Positions 21,001 through 23,817 of a DNA stretch of 64,000 nucleotides are shown one piece after another. Location of the stretch: assembly GCF_004362195.1 (NCBI RefSeq), contig NZ_SNWG01000001.1, positions 1,550,001-1,614,000 of the forward strand, given 5' to 3'. Position numbers and translations under genes: made by a program. The notes under the pieces were generated by a model, which saw nothing but the letters and a program-made list of their open reading frames with translations, had not been told where the DNA came from and ran no database searches. This DNA is from Microbacterium sp. BK668 (lineage in GTDB: Bacteria > Actinomycetota > Actinomycetes > Actinomycetales > Microbacteriaceae). The number at the start of each line of letters is the position of its first letter. The stretch's first letter is position 1.

Positions 21001-21679
21001 GGACCACAAGTTCGTGGCCCTCGACGTCGCCGGTCAGCGAGTCGTCGTCGGGCACGTCTCGGGTGGCCGTCGCGTGATCGATCAGGCCATCACCCGCACG
21101 CTCGTCGCCGGCACCGACCACCTGCTCAACATCGTCCTGAAGGCGACGGTGGTCACCGTGACGCTCAACGGGCAGGTGCTGGCATCGGTCATCTTCAACT
21201 CGCAGCTGGCGGACGGCAGACAGGGCGTCTTCGGGCTGGGCGCCGGCACGGTCGTCTCCATCGCCGACTACCGCCTGAGAACCGACGAGGCGAAGTACGC
21301 GGGAGCGCCGGCAGCAGCCCAGACACTGTCGATCTCGGACGCCTCCGTCACCGAGGGCGCGGCGGGCACGACGAAGACGGTGACGCTCACGGTGACGCGC
21401 TCGTCGTCCGAGGGCTCACTCTCGGTGAACTGGATGCTGGAACCCGCGCTGAGCGGCGCCACGGCGACGGCGGGATCCGACTTCACCGGCGCGCTGGACG
21501 GCGCGGTCTACACGATCACCTTCGCGCCCGGCCAGACCACGGCCACCATCACTCTGACGATCCGGGGGGACAGCCTCCTCGAGCCGGACGAGTCGTTCGT
21601 CGTCAGGCTCCAGCCGACGCCGGCGGCCAACCTCCAGCGATCCGGGGGTGTCGTGACGATCGTCAACGACGACCGCTGA
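2..21679 (+). CDS. Giant multidomain RTX/Calx-beta/beta-repeat surface or secreted protein (5' partial)
   Basis: The reading frame is open from base 2 to the TGA at 21677-21679, so 7,225 residues are visible and the true start lies upstream. Modules in order, by nucleotide: three CBM5/12-like carbohydrate-binding motifs (about 235-370, 455-590, 594-770); Ala/Gly/Val-rich beta repeats resembling large filamentous adhesins (about 880-6100); a GGL..G..Y repeat block (6190-7270); beta-helix-like sequence (7300-11700); Calx-beta-like segments (about 12880-14090); a six-copy LTR..W..GF..GQ repeat (14130-16290); RTX-like GGxGxDxx nonapeptide blocks (16718-19893); two related lectin-like beta-sandwich domains (20170-21280); and a C-terminal Calx-beta domain ending VVTIVNDDR. 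No LPXTG motif, terminal membrane helix or SLH domain is seen at the C-terminus. A role in adhesion, biofilm or polysaccharide binding is inferred; the modules are read from motifs. The Ca2+-binding and carbohydrate-binding assignments are family knowledge. Confidence 0.9.
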   Translation, partial: GGIDIGVASITVNAYLATQTDVWAKGDVRVNALAIKHVQSYAVSIGGGFVGVAGAVSVWSIGTAPTASYSSDANGPHRGAWSAATSYTTGDVVTFGGNTWVAKGNSQGVQPGTDASKWQQDTPKSATDGEGANGQHQADQVASGNGSDAPAPAWSNAAAYSKGDYVTFNGTKYQATDDILAGAANPESNADWYAVKDGWKSALDGAPSDGTAAFVLGSAYAAGAYVSFGGHRYRAKAAIANANLTPDVDTVRWANADDDYRFRVTGGAAASDSSVNGSYSQTSPTSDQFTQPAPPSGVSAGIYGAVHSMLADVEVEARERLEVFVLAGAVAGGAGAIGAGIAITTIAGSVDAGIFGGAVVSAGGAVRVTADLEEDITIIAVTGAVGAVAIAGQILVLTDSSSTTAHIDATAAVGKAVGGIFVTADSAKTVAGFAVGITIALGAVGAAVSVIEVSGDTQALIGQGGVVAIGADGAIGGISVSATDHFDPTSWAVGVVAGAGIALGGIVSVIEYSGKTRAASFTTGGVVVSGPVSVVATGDRKRISGSTFNVTVGAFSFGFTVVIATSDRDTEAELGGSVNTSAAVLVKADASNIVRAYAPGIVGGVAGVAAMIPVATVSGHTTATVSGTVAGSSNATVQALAENRAEAEVIIAGISAAFALSVAYASARITDDADVVAQVTSGGSISSSGSVAVTAALKGANLRNEALAIGRIVSIAAGASIGLFFAEAYIGGAVRAILDGNVTSSASVSVSATGKNLAKADGIVVAVSAAAGIAAAVLSAEIGSGADVEALSRDADDNQTISSSGSISFTASSGNEARVATGMGAGGGLFGVAVSVPTATVKAGTTASVAGNLTAGAAGVTVSATSANLAVAEVILVTIGGIGAVAVNVADARITAEAVTYALVLATSAVSAPAGAVLVSATSANKVSATTTAVGAGVGVSLSVQKSIAYTDAPTKASFDGDIPSTATKTASLMVQVRARNQAVSDVNVLTVSLGLAGTGVFADARAAGDTDAVIDANANVDVSGAVSVDAQLTTGDGQQHYARTWVRGGSAGGISAGLVTANATVSGSVRAKLNGAVSGSGSITLNADATMVADADSLFVGIGALSLSATETVALISADTIAGGDGGTAHTSGAFTVTSDSTYTATSNSDGPTVGLLTVDVKLPVARVSGATRASYLGQVTNGTSASATSVSHNTATADASEIIAVGIVAVAVAYALAEVTALTEAAIGGANVGSGAVTVSATSDDDATAAAGGGTGGGLTVSLLQPDAKVTGITRAFVGTDKTVQAGSLTITAVATPDASAEAKMVGISPLADVLVSGPRATVGGTTEAYIGYNETVTLGSGAASISATRTANATATATNVSLSPISISFVDLEATTGGAINAFVDDRANVTAGSVSLSAGGTSTPSAASAAVQVTIIGVSGAQVRATDSTSVATWIGPAEGDTADNPADPATVTTSGAGGVTATASLTSQPLATSRAGGFSLGVAAAVVKATTTSTPVIRSYLGDRAEVRANGGTAAFTASTTATAIVDAQGFGAALGVAAGVTSTKADLRPTVRAFTVGGGVLLGANVRLTARSNMQDDGTPISPTYTYNTLVGNNVPTVVAPAFARVSLGAVALAAGVAGASAEAINSPIVGAVVGAGTTVTATSLTVTARSFGDSQVDGFSLAAGIGAGVGIVSGTATSGGTVDAGFHGASGTIGSASVQAIVRARAYTAGRGFSGALGAAVNVGSQQAKVSVVVRTLVGGTLVATGAVLVRSDVRTSVSAEYRALQLAALAAVGTADVDATDESSIRTAVTGTGTARSTTGSVTISAWHNFDGTEFIDTNIVEASSKMASASLLLAIGTASLDAVAKATTKAEVEGGATLAAPSGTVTLESLSGNYALARFDRTQGGLVSIAPSANPTAEASGTTEANLLGSVRIVSGGTSSGASILVVLAKAEDLARAGMDNAGGGLLEISSSSSTAKGTPKVKTTLGGGSSVILTTGAISAKAQSLNDADASTSSVSGGLLRISTYSATATMDPTVTVVVTGGASITSTSGDVTIDATANEPPTPSSDGTFNAGTNVSGNTISFALKHDAYTGQLVIYDTLGAGAPIATGLNGRSINVIVTGANTLQLGLEFTFDNPGTLDVVEGATIDPDTDIIDFGFQSHRFETGDLVVYQPVGGAIGGLSAGVYKVYKIDAFRLKLQLTSVDVLAPPQAVALPADVDLGTDRINGSLSNGQYVTYHAAPASNFFSSAGVSGNVITVGVADSVPLSGTPMQYQANGAAIGGLTSGTTYFVIRVSGNQLRLATTYCNARGIALGANGVCNSTFSGGIGGDDGGFGSASVVAIALNPGASPSTVRHQLNATTTRALGPLQDLRGYWVVGANGSSFQLSQTFNGGAINLTGGGAYPHVFRVEGVDLTGSGSGTQRLILQLTPTSGIQKLNGIGGPSGATSSTDGIISASAAGGGGGAINVSKASSSASTTVTVGVTIGGNARITGTDVSITTHGTAQAKGVAGNAGGGAISIGDSDARATTFITNTITVEAAAQLTARDDLTIAAFSDLRPKVLASTQQGGLVGGSFGSTDARGGYTTKTVSSGTLVAADRLAVESHTSFDGFSDSVADVGGLGASAETEANVLIGVGADAADTLTEVGGSITGRHVRIAALVDSAKAYAHTYTYAIALGADSDADSEISVEGYTRTTLLAGLAIVGQVDTHIVAEWLKVDFNSDAFAECDCGGGATDSYARINPTLEAKVVGRNLAVITTSDLTVQVNDQIDRMRRHADTSGGLLDFGNGGDNVGSNSSLRREIFWEVRVIMLGEPNPVLEVDASGTVTKIVNVRVCNNVGTCYEDNPFTDVHTEGSLAGAGATTITVDDIVYDRGARARFLANDLSLLGGPDGDIWGGVGRFEFQQTWDFVRIINASNLNLVTNIIDVVNSLNPPRIDIRVDEIWNNGAAANASLSENDPNTTFDFDIEYTFPPSYVQLHNTCAFTCPVRQPFIRLDDYIENPLGETEIFNASGDVLSGSGRELIRTNVIDIDAPNGNIGFQSPTHQNPDPVRNPIEIELVHYIHPDPDFCSGPAPCNKAPIVTLDAGKDVVVDLTYFRRTDAALGTPATIVIDRIRAGDDVDVVLNDSKNGDGQSSLVLVVVDLYEPASSSTYYDFTFPSTYTPAINDGNSIERGGCAGPYPGDCGTGSGSYETHFRPDVSNVNLAHILRALGTDDDGEIDSTYDFTEVRAGDDIDICHVTTGGEEPKTCFTTSIDSATHTVTADATPDTTIDIVINTDVAWTGGAGHTGPVDDPGMAVNVAQIFLRTNGDITATELVGDMLVGHIHSTDGDVVLHSPRRILDADGRPTIDVTGVNITMHAGEAGGLGGIGLATDWLEINTAVLIGTNPWTGVSNGVLKAYDLDSDDAQTAGIYLDELTGDMPLWEVYTAGSTSIATGNVGLRTVGGSILNAKPNTTEENVRGDSVDMDANGGSIGLQSKDVVVDSGRAPPFGCTYVNCGNTPLTGASDPALAMNGDDVGLEATGSIYYTESTSYLRLVFAHALTGDIRLTVRETAALDEDLYLIASGTARFAESNTRGPQSDADAPRSIPNGTIFAEVGSVELRVGDDVTLHQNSQILANLSIDIRGDYGNADTGGTLATPDPEHGTSMILRGRIVADCNVTAGGPGDDPMGICSPSAANPVPGRQTNVWGGSDVDVIQLGDPSGLDVSQPGAKTTWGSAGYIFLGSKTTVHGNATLASTTADGEDEMTVWFLQSMNVVTSPTGLQSGVGAGHTLNLDGQGESDRYAVYTSGSHGSVRNYVINVLDTGAANQGVDVLNVFGYDNASSLYNGANGRTDDIWLLRALTCIDNESPFALNAGVPATCATPTETADHPAFIALLAGNSSADGGIGLYRDRVAGNEPSASVQRINYDRALNGRITVFGLGGNDAFYVDDTQATVTLDGGAGNDTFQIGQIFGTQRDSQPAPEGGALLAADTFPALVPTTRGWLSPGAHAPLLATGGTGNDRFIVYSNQAEIQLNGDDDNDLFIVRAFAIAAVCDTNADETAGCGLGDVDFRPAGGVFPTVNGSRTNTIAGVAQLVGTCELGGGRYRFDNNGDGVCNNADAHITYNHAAGSNVDLDNTMWLDDVIPLDANGVAVPVIGLGFSTSRPLDIRAGGGEDEVQYNVNAPVNIDGGTGFDKLVVLGTEFADDFVITDKAIYGAGLSVKYATIEILEIDGLEGDDQFFVLSTAFGVAYRVIGGLGSDQISVAGDVTADIVTRELEGVSGAVDHIVLSDDPRYNGSVVDGVPYNLATPEQGLVVITEQGATTSVREGTTSGPIRETNFYTVQLSRAPTANVYVTVSAALSPDEEARGTFDNPSGFGLTNGLADTIWLCVDKGPVYGDQCNSIGDFQRHYVRNGLVIDEAGRAVVLTFTPGDWNAAQRVYVRAYDDLRSEGDRTVVVQHSVISTDAAFHGAAVRQVNVRVYDNDTPGVYVTHVEPSAACTANAANCVLDDRGVVIEGSATTQRTDQVLVQLAKDPGALTIWVKISMDADSQRILQILDPGLAARWQKIVDPVLGTYYLLSFDGTNWNTPVRLTLQARNNPEPGDPTTAVITWGQASATSAYRFPNLRSGQQRTDVLVYDDETANVVTIPTGPDTVIVKCGNTACTVPGLTDGYVIRLTTAPTGDVRVIITPDGLVDVVSVGGVALTPADYVLIGGDIPSRVFLGNLAFSGSTVTRANGSDTGSFRDEGLAPGMRVTFAACTGTYVVQSVAADGRSFTVTTALVGCSGTLTGTSINVLTRRGIYSGSGALTTATGDDGVSHYRLTRAGGGWLADGFLEGQWVQICDGFGHCVRAKIQNIRGTNPARDEQLEFRPVSYDDFATLVGTAFTVTRIAAQATFTTLDWASDRFVELRADLGYYQPVVRTGVKTFPASQHLLTRLRGPLAVEGGPSGADRSLELGLKLPGEQDGPLFGIAAQAPESKQIDVLNIYGDGSVAHNWGVMTSTTLRGLGMAKDLDFGAAYGGSQNETFGEPQIFPGGISFGSVSIVDGAYQTDGGKSTIEILNLFLGSGNDRLDIQGTLQPDVPVKLVGTVTLTAVAGPFASTHRLTRSAPFDWKAQGFLVGQTITMTGGATFRIVGFGDDDPSDTTDNTVVYLVLVSGTPVTGSALRTVTAADIVVKGGVAVGNATGTITITPAGADGGTVTRSTGSWATDGFVVGQLVMIEGLTGAWRLMAISADGRTLTLQRGGAIAAPATGTPAVFVPGPHGGLTTVHGGGNSPIRTLFEMDRAATAGGGITLTRRDGLNWAFNGRLPGSGYYAGDPYLHAYQHIQLVGENFTRTILGFADASCPYSDPFPGCGIGSVMILSGPDLQWTPAPVALPAGANLLTDVRVAQPVKIQVTTPVHVKTSSLTRTDGVSWSTAGFKVGMQVRISGFAGPFTISGLNGNVMTFANTAWAPSMHLGAGGVVVWDAVTLSLTAWDEFRQSSGIMIGGDTITVCNRADSSLLFKIAAQSDGIENDAVTCSAGATAGPNSPLVVYGDTSQDGTWYSGSPGDNLGMEFGPKPFDPFTHIPDAENEDDEWIFGLANLYDHSGNDIIDASGLYADLAPGALPTVGFTAYGGLGDDLLIGSQAGDHLAGGSGDDQIRGGRGVDHIYGDSGVNVDILTRALEIATTNRSPLPSVTGAGSIADGTTLAPVVGGVVGIVDDLLVAGSDLIHGDGAAGPGLGSFVVNAGATPDSTYDDIVFGDHGAIDQNVADPNEPDARPQKIQTTALSTIIRIRSVNLDRGADDVVFGGLGRDVLVGGAGNDMIDGDAGDDILFGDAVWFDRTPGDWTSGRFQTLCGTLMYSRSDILDPANLCNGAPTPTENTSGVLLVDGLPRPYRDPDGAPWWAEYDVTNLFHDVASDAGTKWAGTWGNDYLAGGAAHDLLFGQLGDDVMQGDGDVDRAYRRWIDDHSDSTHVGASRTPLGCMGPAGAMVCDYTGVLVVVRSVESATDGQDYLEGNAGNDVMFGGLGQDDLIGGSSDFFSLTTPDKRPDGLPFPTLPYQPGHDRGADIIFGGAGTQIGINNQVNGADSTLATPGGKLADNTLPADMDARDADSIVGDNGRIIRIVGVSKTDVNPAPSPVPGVTPPTGPNYVTFVYDTYGGAAAGAERIVVRGVHLLDYTVGGPDYRPENFGLGGPGADCNGSPTQPICSFVLDTSSGAWKLSQIGGRDEVHGETGDDTVYGGADHDVIYGDAQNDDLIGGWGNDWISGGTGDDGILGDDGRIFTSRNSSTGLTSAGAACTGSANAATRCYSERLFGILALLPTDPDTKTSQGNVLNEFIYTPGQVQTATINVAGALLKSVDLTVYNLGPDVNAGLNKVVNQPLYDANNSDDIIFGGWGSDWIHGGAGDDAISGSEAIGAGQLDFTKGGFAQHFDAAGNPIGLEYIDFAHPWNPGDVLHFGADTNPWHANNHNETRLGEFLLYDEYDPRRAIRFDAAGSTWGCTSWSPSGRTCTGSADLALFPNQFFLNNEDLTGNLVVACIAVDNQGNCTATTVLSGSGKTQASDGDDVIFGDLGNDWLVGGTGRDTLWGGWGNDLHNADDDLHSGCAVAQPNGTCTTPGETWLNDVPDGVNSSFQDRVYGGAGLDILIGNTGGDRLIDWVGEFNSYIVPFAPFGIATVSRQNEPQLPEFLYALSRSQGVDLTRATDEGSDPARNGEPFGELGLIRQSDHGYWQTQTGGPTDPQAGNIPGGRRDTLRGADFNDGTLQGFATASGVFTVQQGVLKVAAADSTGDAMAVWYSDAYKSVYYELAAKISMDKPTAGWKANAYVIFDYFDPMDFKFAGLDQSTNKYVIGQRASWGWAQLAQASVPGGVKAGTFYNLNVIVNGLVVTVVVDGKNVLTYTFAPRMLDGGQVALNRGLVGFGSDQAKGLFDNIALTVISPAITVDRTDYFEGSGTAITADQSGTSTVTRAGRLDVTAAGGFGATLIGFGSAEATPAGSVPKFDPMAYVELEARFRAVGTTGFVFDWYSVTDHKFVALDVAGQRVVVGHVSGGRRVIDQAITRTLVAGTDHLLNIVLKATVVTVTLNGQVLASVIFNSQLADGRQGVFGLGAGTVVSIADYRLRTDEAKYAGAPAAAQTLSISDASVTEGAAGTTKTVTLTVTRSSSEGSLSVNWMLEPALSGATATAGSDFTGALDGAVYTITFAPGQTTATITLTIRGDSLLEPDESFVVRLQPTPAANLQRSGGVVTIVNDDR
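233..770 (+). repeat. Three tandem CBM5/12-like carbohydrate-binding modules within the giant protein
   Basis: Three related segments share the layout W-x-x-x-x-x-Y-x-x-G-D-x-V-x-F-x-G-x-x-Y/W-x-A followed by an aromatic W about 20 residues later. They begin near the Trp codons at 242 and 461 and in the stretch from about 594. This is the aromatic spacing of chitin/cellulose-binding type 5/12 modules. The third copy is the most diverged. A polysaccharide-binding role is inferred. Confidence 0.6.
14130..16290 (+). repeat. Six-copy internal protein repeat (LTR..W..GF..GQ.V.I.G module)
   Basis: Six segments of about 45-55 residues share the pattern (L/V)TR-x-x-G-x-W-x-x-x-G(F/L)-x-x-G-(Q/M)-x-(V/I)-x-(I/F)-x-G, followed by a short beta-rich stretch often containing DGR. 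They lie near 14131-14275, 14396-14550, 15246-15412, 15536-15670, 15818-15966 and 16153-16290. I do not recognise this as a named domain. Copies are separated by 100-700 nt of other sequence. Confidence 0.7.
16718..19893 (+). repeat. RTX-like (hemolysin-type) Ca2+-binding repeat blocks
   Basis: About eight clusters of GGxGxDxLxG-type nonapeptides lie near 16718-16915, 17302-17420, 17689-17770, 17930-18015, 18583-18750, 19072-19150, 19603-19710 and 19813-19893. They are separated by 80-300 residue inserts. Such repeats fold as Ca2+-binding parallel beta-rolls in known families. The long inserts make this an interrupted array, unlike a classic compact RTX tail. Confidence 0.8.
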
Positions 21680-21729
21680 CCGCAGTGGGACCTGGCCGAC
21701 CCGACGGCCCGGCCGCGACGGGCGGCCCG

Positions 21730-21785
21730 CCCGCTCATCCGTCGCCGGCGCGACGCATCGCCCTGGGAGACGGCGGATGAGCGGG
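21730..21785. terminator. Inverted repeat between convergent genes, possible bidirectional terminator
   Basis: Perfect 12-bp arms at 21730-21741 and 21774-21785 are separated by 32 nt in the short gap between the giant gene and the convergent YhgE gene. There is no T tract on either side, so it is a weak intrinsic terminator candidate. Confidence 0.4.
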
Positions 21786-21795
21786 TCCGGCTCGA

Positions 21796-23817
21796 TCAGG
21801 CCGTGGCGACGGATGCCTCGATCAGCGACCGCGCCGAGACGGTGCGGCGCCTGGTGACCGCGACGACGGTAGCGAGGAACGCCAGGAGCGCCCAGACGAG
21901 GAGGCCGACCAGGCCGGCCGCGACGCCCCCGCTCGAGGTGAGCGCCGCGACCATCGCGTTGTACGCGGGGGCGGTCGGAAGGAGCGATGCGACCGAGGCG
22001 AGAACCGGAGGCACGGTAGAGACGATGCCGGTCGCGACGGCGAGCGCCCCGATGAGGGCCGCGATCCAGCGACCGGCCCCCCCGAACACCGCCACCAGCG
22101 CCTGGTTGACCGCTGCGAAGGCGACACCGGCAGCGACGCACAGGCCCGCGAAGACCGACCATTCGCCCCAGTCGTACGACGCCGCGAGCTGAACGACGCC
22201 CGCGACGAGCAGACCCTGCAGCGCGCCGATCGCCGCCGCGGGAAGGAAGGCTCGCAGCGCCAGCACGGCGGACGGTGCCCGCGAGGCGAGCGAGCGTCGC
22301 GTGACCGCCTGCAGTGCGACGAAGGTCGCGAGTCCGCCGAACCACAGTGCGGCCGTCGCGAGCAGCGGCACGGCGGATGCGCCGAACAGGCTCGTCCCGG
22401 TGCCCTCCGCGGCGACCGGATCGGCGACGACGTCGGCCAGGCTGGATGCCTCGTCCTCGGTGTAGGTCGGGATCTGGTCGACGGCTGTTCCGAGGCCATC
22501 GGCGAGCGAGTCGGTGCCCGATGCGAGCTGGGCGACGCCGTCGGCGAGGCTCTGGGAGCCGGTCGCGAGCTGGTCGCCGCCGTCGGACAGCTGCGAAGCG
22601 CCCGAGGCGAGCTGACCGGCGCCCGTCGCCGACTGGGCGGTGCCCGCCTGGAGCTTGTCCAGACCCGCCGCCAGTCCGCGGGCGCCGTCGGCGGCGGTCG
22701 AGATGCCCGCGCTCGTCTGGTCCATGAGGCTCGCGATGCCCGTCGCCGTGGGTGCGGCGTAGCCGTTGGCGTATCCGGCGCTCGTGGCCGCGTCTCCCGC
22801 GCTCTTGGCCGCGTCCCCCAGCTGTGCCGCGACGCCGCCGAGCTGCTGGCAGTAGAGGGGGTCGGCGCCGGAGGCGATGCACTGCTGCGCGAGGGCGCCG
22901 AGCTGCTGGGCCAGCCCGATCGGCCCGTTCTCCGGCTTGTCATTGCCGAGCTGGAGGGCGAGTGCGAGGGTCTGATCGGCCGCGGTGTCGGCGTACGCGG
23001 CCGAGGCGTTCGCGGCATCCTTCAGCTGCTGGTTCTGCACTCCCGCCGCCGCCCCGTCGAGGCCGTCCGCCAGGTCGCGGGCGCCGCCGGCCGCGCCTCC
23101 GATGCCCGCAGCGATCTGGTTCAGGGCGCCCGCAAGCGAGGTCGCACCCGTGGCGAGCTGTCCCGCGCCGTCGGCGAGCTGTGTGGCTCCGCTGGGAAGC
23201 TGCGCGGCACCCTCGGCTGCCTGCTGCGCGCCGTCGGCCAGCTGCTGAGCGCCGGTCGCGGCCTCGCCGAGCTGATCGCCCAGCGTCGTGAAGCCGAGGA
23301 AGACGTTCTCGAGGTAGACCTGGGAGAGCTGCTGACCCAGGAGGCTCGCGGCCGCCTGCGTCACCTGCGCCGTGATGGCGTCGTCGACGACGAGTGAGTC
23401 CGGCGGGGTCTGCACCTGGATCGTCGCCTGCTCGGGCGTCTCGCCCGGCTGCGTCGACGTGGCGGCCGCCGAGAAGTTCGCGGGGATCGTCACGATCGCG
23501 TCGTACGTCCCGTCCGCGAGACCGTCGGCCGCATCGTCGGCGTTGGAGATCGTCCAGGTGAGGTTGCTGTCGAGGTCGTCCGAGCCCTCGACGAGCCCGG
23601 CGGTGAGCTGGCGGCCGAGCGGCACGGTCTGCTCGCCGATCGTCACGGGTTCGTCCTCGTTCACGATCGCGGCGTTGATCTCGTCGAGCCGCTCGGCGGG
23701 GTTGTACAGCGACGCGACGAGGATGCCGCCGATGACGACGGGAAGCAGCAGCACCCCCAACAGCGTGAGCCATGTGACGGGCCGGCGCGAGCGCGCGCGT
23801 TCGATGGGGAGGGTCAT
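21796..23817 (-). CDS. YhgE/Pip family membrane protein
   Basis: 673 residues. One N-terminal membrane helix (about residues 15-37) is followed by the extracytoplasmic domain typical of YhgE/Pip and related ABC-2-type membrane proteins. Next come a long series of LA.GA..LADG repeats (about residues 190-440), which may form an extended helical or coiled region, and about six C-terminal membrane helices from residue 470. The start overlaps the stop of the upstream MMPL gene in an ATGA, so the two are translationally coupled. YhgE/Pip proteins are linked to export and to ESX or phage-receptor roles in Gram-positive bacteria; pairing with an MMPL/RND transporter suggests a shared export function. 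The substrate is unknown. Confidence 0.85.
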   Translation of the reverse strand: MTLPIERARSRRPVTWLTLLGVLLLPVVIGGILVASLYNPAERLDEINAAIVNEDEPVTIGEQTVPLGRQLTAGLVEGSDDLDSNLTWTISNADDAADGLADGTYDAIVTIPANFSAAATSTQPGETPEQATIQVQTPPDSLVVDDAITAQVTQAAASLLGQQLSQVYLENVFLGFTTLGDQLGEAATGAQQLADGAQQAAEGAAQLPSGATQLADGAGQLATGATSLAGALNQIAAGIGGAAGGARDLADGLDGAAAGVQNQQLKDAANASAAYADTAADQTLALALQLGNDKPENGPIGLAQQLGALAQQCIASGADPLYCQQLGGVAAQLGDAAKSAGDAATSAGYANGYAAPTATGIASLMDQTSAGISTAADGARGLAAGLDKLQAGTAQSATGAGQLASGASQLSDGGDQLATGSQSLADGVAQLASGTDSLADGLGTAVDQIPTYTEDEASSLADVVADPVAAEGTGTSLFGASAVPLLATAALWFGGLATFVALQAVTRRSLASRAPSAVLALRAFLPAAAIGALQGLLVAGVVQLAASYDWGEWSVFAGLCVAAGVAFAAVNQALVAVFGGAGRWIAALIGALAVATGIVSTVPPVLASVASLLPTAPAYNAMVAALTSSGGVAAGLVGLLVWALLAFLATVVAVTRRRTVSARSLIEASVATA

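Noticed and set aside
11453..21121. Antisense open frame of 3,222 codons opposite the giant gene
   Set aside because: It is read from the complement of a GC-rich, strongly coding frame; the product is Arg/Asp/Val/Ala low-complexity sequence without domains, RBS or promoter. Long shadow frames are expected at this GC content.
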